A stretch of DNA of 64,000 nucleotides, from contig NZ_KB913017.1 of NCBI RefSeq assembly GCF_000383975.1, positions 3,386,265-3,450,264 on the forward strand, given 5' to 3'. The number at the start of each line of letters is the position of its first letter. The stretch's first letter is position 1. Below, in pieces: positions 62,371-64,000 of the stretch. Position numbers and translations under genes: made by a program. This stretch comes from Natronorubrum tibetense GA33 (GTDB taxonomy: Archaea; Halobacteriota; Halobacteria; Halobacteriales; Natrialbaceae). The notes under the pieces were generated by a model. That model did no database searches. It saw nothing but the letters and a program-made list of their open reading frames with translations, and was not told the origin of the DNA.

Positions 62371-62760
62371 TTAGTAGCCGCCCTTGCCTTTCGGTGCGCG
62401 CGATCCGTCGTGTGGGATCGGCGTGACGTCTTCGATGCGGCCGATCTCGATGCCGGCACGGGCGAGCGCGCGGATCGTCGCCTGTGCACCTGGACCGGGA
62501 GATTTCTGTAAGTTGCCGCCGGGGCCGCGGACCCGAACGTGCAGGCCCGTGATGCCGGCCGCCTTGACCTCTTCGGCGATGGACTCGGCCATCTGCATGG
62601 CCGCGTACGGCGACGCCTCGTCGCGGTTCTGTTTGACCGCCGTCCCACCGGAGGACTTGGCGATCGTTTCCGCGCCAGTGAGGTCGGTCACGGTCATGAC
62701 GGTGTTGTTGAACGATGCGTGTACGTGGGCAACGCCCCACTTGTCGTCGTCCTGGCTCAT
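62371..62760 (-). CDS. rps11: Ribosomal protein S11
   Basis: The 129-residue protein has the S11 core: [40 protein letters not shown] and [15 protein letters not shown] at the end. It is placed 1 nt after rps4 and 3 nt before rpoD in the standard archaeal order. Confidence 0.96.
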   Translation of the reverse strand: MSQDDDKWGVAHVHASFNNTVMTVTDLTGAETIAKSSGGTAVKQNRDEASPYAAMQMAESIAEEVKAAGITGLHVRVRGPGGNLQKSPGPGAQATIRALARAGIEIGRIEDVTPIPHDGSRAPKGKGGY

Positions 62761-62761
62761 G

Positions 62762-63283
62762 TTATTGTCCCTCCGCTCGTTCCGGGTGGAGATCGTCCGC
62801 GAGTGGGCTGTTCTCGTCGAACGCGACGAGGTCTTGCTCGTCGACGTCGACGACGTACGACGGGATGCAGTGACGCTGCTCCCCGATCACGATGTGGCCG
62901 TGGATGATGAACTGACGCGCCTGCTGTGGCGTGTTCGCCAGTCCCTTGCGGTAGGCGACCGTCTGGAGTCGTCGCTCGAGGACATCTTCGATCTCGAGCG
63001 ACAGGATGTCGCCGAGTTCGTCGCCCTCGTCGAGGATGCCAACGCGTTTGAGCCGACCGAGGAACTCCTCGGAGCGGCGGATGACGACCTCGTCGTCCTG
63101 GGCCTGGCCGAGCAGCTCTCGAGCCTCGCGCCGGTAGGAGCGAAGCTCGGACTGTGCTCGCCAGAGCTCTTCTTTGTTTGAGAGTCCGTAGCGGTCGAGC
63201 AGGGAGTGCTCGGAGGCGATCCGTTCACCCTGATACGGGTGGTTCGGCGTCTCGTACTGTTTAGTGTCGGTTCCGAGCGGCAT
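62762..63283 (-). CDS. rps4: Ribosomal protein S4
   Basis: The 173-residue protein has the S4 RNA-binding domain near 105-165 ([30 protein letters not shown]) and an N-terminal basic region ([20 protein letters not shown]). It shares 1 nt with the rps13 stop, a tight operon. Confidence 0.96.
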   Translation of the reverse strand: MPLGTDTKQYETPNHPYQGERIASEHSLLDRYGLSNKEELWRAQSELRSYRREARELLGQAQDDEVVIRRSEEFLGRLKRVGILDEGDELGDILSLEIEDVLERRLQTVAYRKGLANTPQQARQFIIHGHIVIGEQRHCIPSYVVDVDEQDLVAFDENSPLADDLHPERAEGQ

Positions 63284-63807
63284 TATTCGTCATCCTCCTC
63301 TTCGGCGGCAGCTTCCTCCGCCTGCTCTTCGCGGATCTCTTCGACGTTGACTCCGATGGTGCCCTCCGTACGACCGGTGGACTTGGTTCGCTGACCGCGA
63401 ACCTTCTGGCCGCGCTTGTGGCGCGAGCCCTTGTAGGAGTCGATCATCTTCATCCGGTTGATGTCGTGCTGACGGGTCAACTGGAGATCGTTGCCGATCT
63501 CGTGGGTCGTCTCCCCGGTGTAGAAGTCCGACTGGCGGTTAGCGAGCCACTCGGGTACTTCGTCAGCGTAGTTCTCTACCTGTTCGACGACGGTCTCGAT
63601 GACGTCGTCGTCGAGTCGACCGAACGTCGCTGTTCGGTCGACACCCGCTTCGTCGGCGATGAGACGGGCGGTCCGGCGACCGATACCGTTCATCTCCGAG
63701 AGCGAGCGCTCGACGGACTTCGTCCCATCGAGGTCGGTCTGACCGATGCGGACGAAGTACCGAAGATCTTCGTCGTCCTGTTGTTCTTGAGGTTCTTCCT
63801 CGCTCAT
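63283..63807 (-). CDS. rps13: Ribosomal protein S13
   Basis: The start at 63807 ([20 protein letters not shown]) is the haloarchaeal form; the upstream frame overlaps the leader. The 174-residue protein has the S13 core [37 protein letters not shown] and [15 protein letters not shown], with an acidic C-terminal tail. It heads the operon, 101 nt downstream of tRNA-Ser. Confidence 0.96.
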   Translation of the reverse strand: MSEEEPQEQQDDEDLRYFVRIGQTDLDGTKSVERSLSEMNGIGRRTARLIADEAGVDRTATFGRLDDDVIETVVEQVENYADEVPEWLANRQSDFYTGETTHEIGNDLQLTRQHDINRMKMIDSYKGSRHKRGQKVRGQRTKSTGRTEGTIGVNVEEIREEQAEEAAAEEEDDE

Positions 63808-63908
63808 GTGTCGTGTATGGTTGTCTGGTCTGCGCGCGTTGCAAACGCAACTGGCGAAAGCACGCCAGCGTGTGTTGAATACTGACGACAGTTCGCCAGT
63901 ATATCCGA

Positions 63909-63991
63909 CGTTGTGGCGGGGATTCGAACCCCGGAGGCTTGACGCCACATGGTTAGCAACCATGCGCCTTGGGCCGCTTGGCTACCACAAC
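63909..63991 (-). tRNA. tRNA-Ser (GCT)
   Basis: Acceptor GTTGTGG/CCACAAC with discriminator G, anticodon stem CATGG/CCATG around TTGCTAA (anticodon GCT), long variable arm and T arm CGGGGTTCGAATCCCCG. The CCA end is not encoded. It lies directly upstream of the rps13 operon. Confidence 0.95.
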
Positions 63992-64000
63992 ACCGTGTCT

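Noticed and set aside
1-64000. CRISPR array
   Set aside because: No series of identical repeats with unique spacers was seen; the repeats found are tandem units or short origin and integrase sites.

Overview
The window is haloarchaeal chromosomal DNA (class Halobacteria; the acidic proteins, Tat lipoproteins, CTCGAG-rich high-GC core and gene order suggest a Natrialbales relative such as Natrinema or Haloterrigena, which is an inference). It falls into two parts that meet at a tRNA-Glu gene near 19.3 kb.

Positions 1 to about 19,290 are accessory, less GC-rich DNA, probably the right-hand part of an integrative element inserted at the 3' end of tRNA-Glu(CTC); its left end lies outside the window. 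It carries a phospholipase-D-like protein joined to a P-loop helicase-like module, a DUF4268-type nuclease-like gene split by one TGA codon, several small zinc-knuckle proteins, three tailspike-like or surface proteins (beta-helix, BNR-like, LamG-like), a winged-helix regulator overlapping an unknown partner, a DDE transposase followed 3 nt later by a divergent PCNA sliding-clamp homologue, a Tat lipoprotein, and two convergent paralogous tyrosine recombinases, one of which lacks the first catalytic arginine. The transposase-PCNA pair is the most unusual thing I see.

Positions 19,400 to 64,000 are core genome. Region by region: a membrane winged-helix protein and a metallo-beta-lactamase-fold enzyme; a thiamine-type ABC importer (thiQ, thiP, thiB); a P-loop protein with its DUF5827-type partner; a fused FAD/Fe-S D-lactate-type dehydrogenase; superoxide dismutase; the rpl7ae-rps28e-rpl24e-ndk operon; tmcA; an SDR enzyme; small membrane, zinc and secreted proteins; gltX; an orc1/cdc6 gene with repeats that look like a replication origin; rnj-idsA; an APC-UspA transporter; mvk-ipk; phnDCE; an HTH-ThiN protein (ThiR-like); two glycan-type genes; and the conserved rps13-rps4-rps11-rpoD, tRNA-Leu, rpl18e-rpl13-rps9-rpoN-rpoK-eno-rps2 block, with tRNA-Ser just upstream of rps13.

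Functional links in the core: the ThiR-like protein may control the thiamine importer 28 kb away; ipk, mvk and idsA supply archaeal isoprenoid lipids; the orc1 gene and its upstream repeats form a candidate origin. A 23-nt duplication of the tRNA-Leu 3' end at 61.3 kb looks like an old integration scar. No CRISPR array or rRNA gene was seen.
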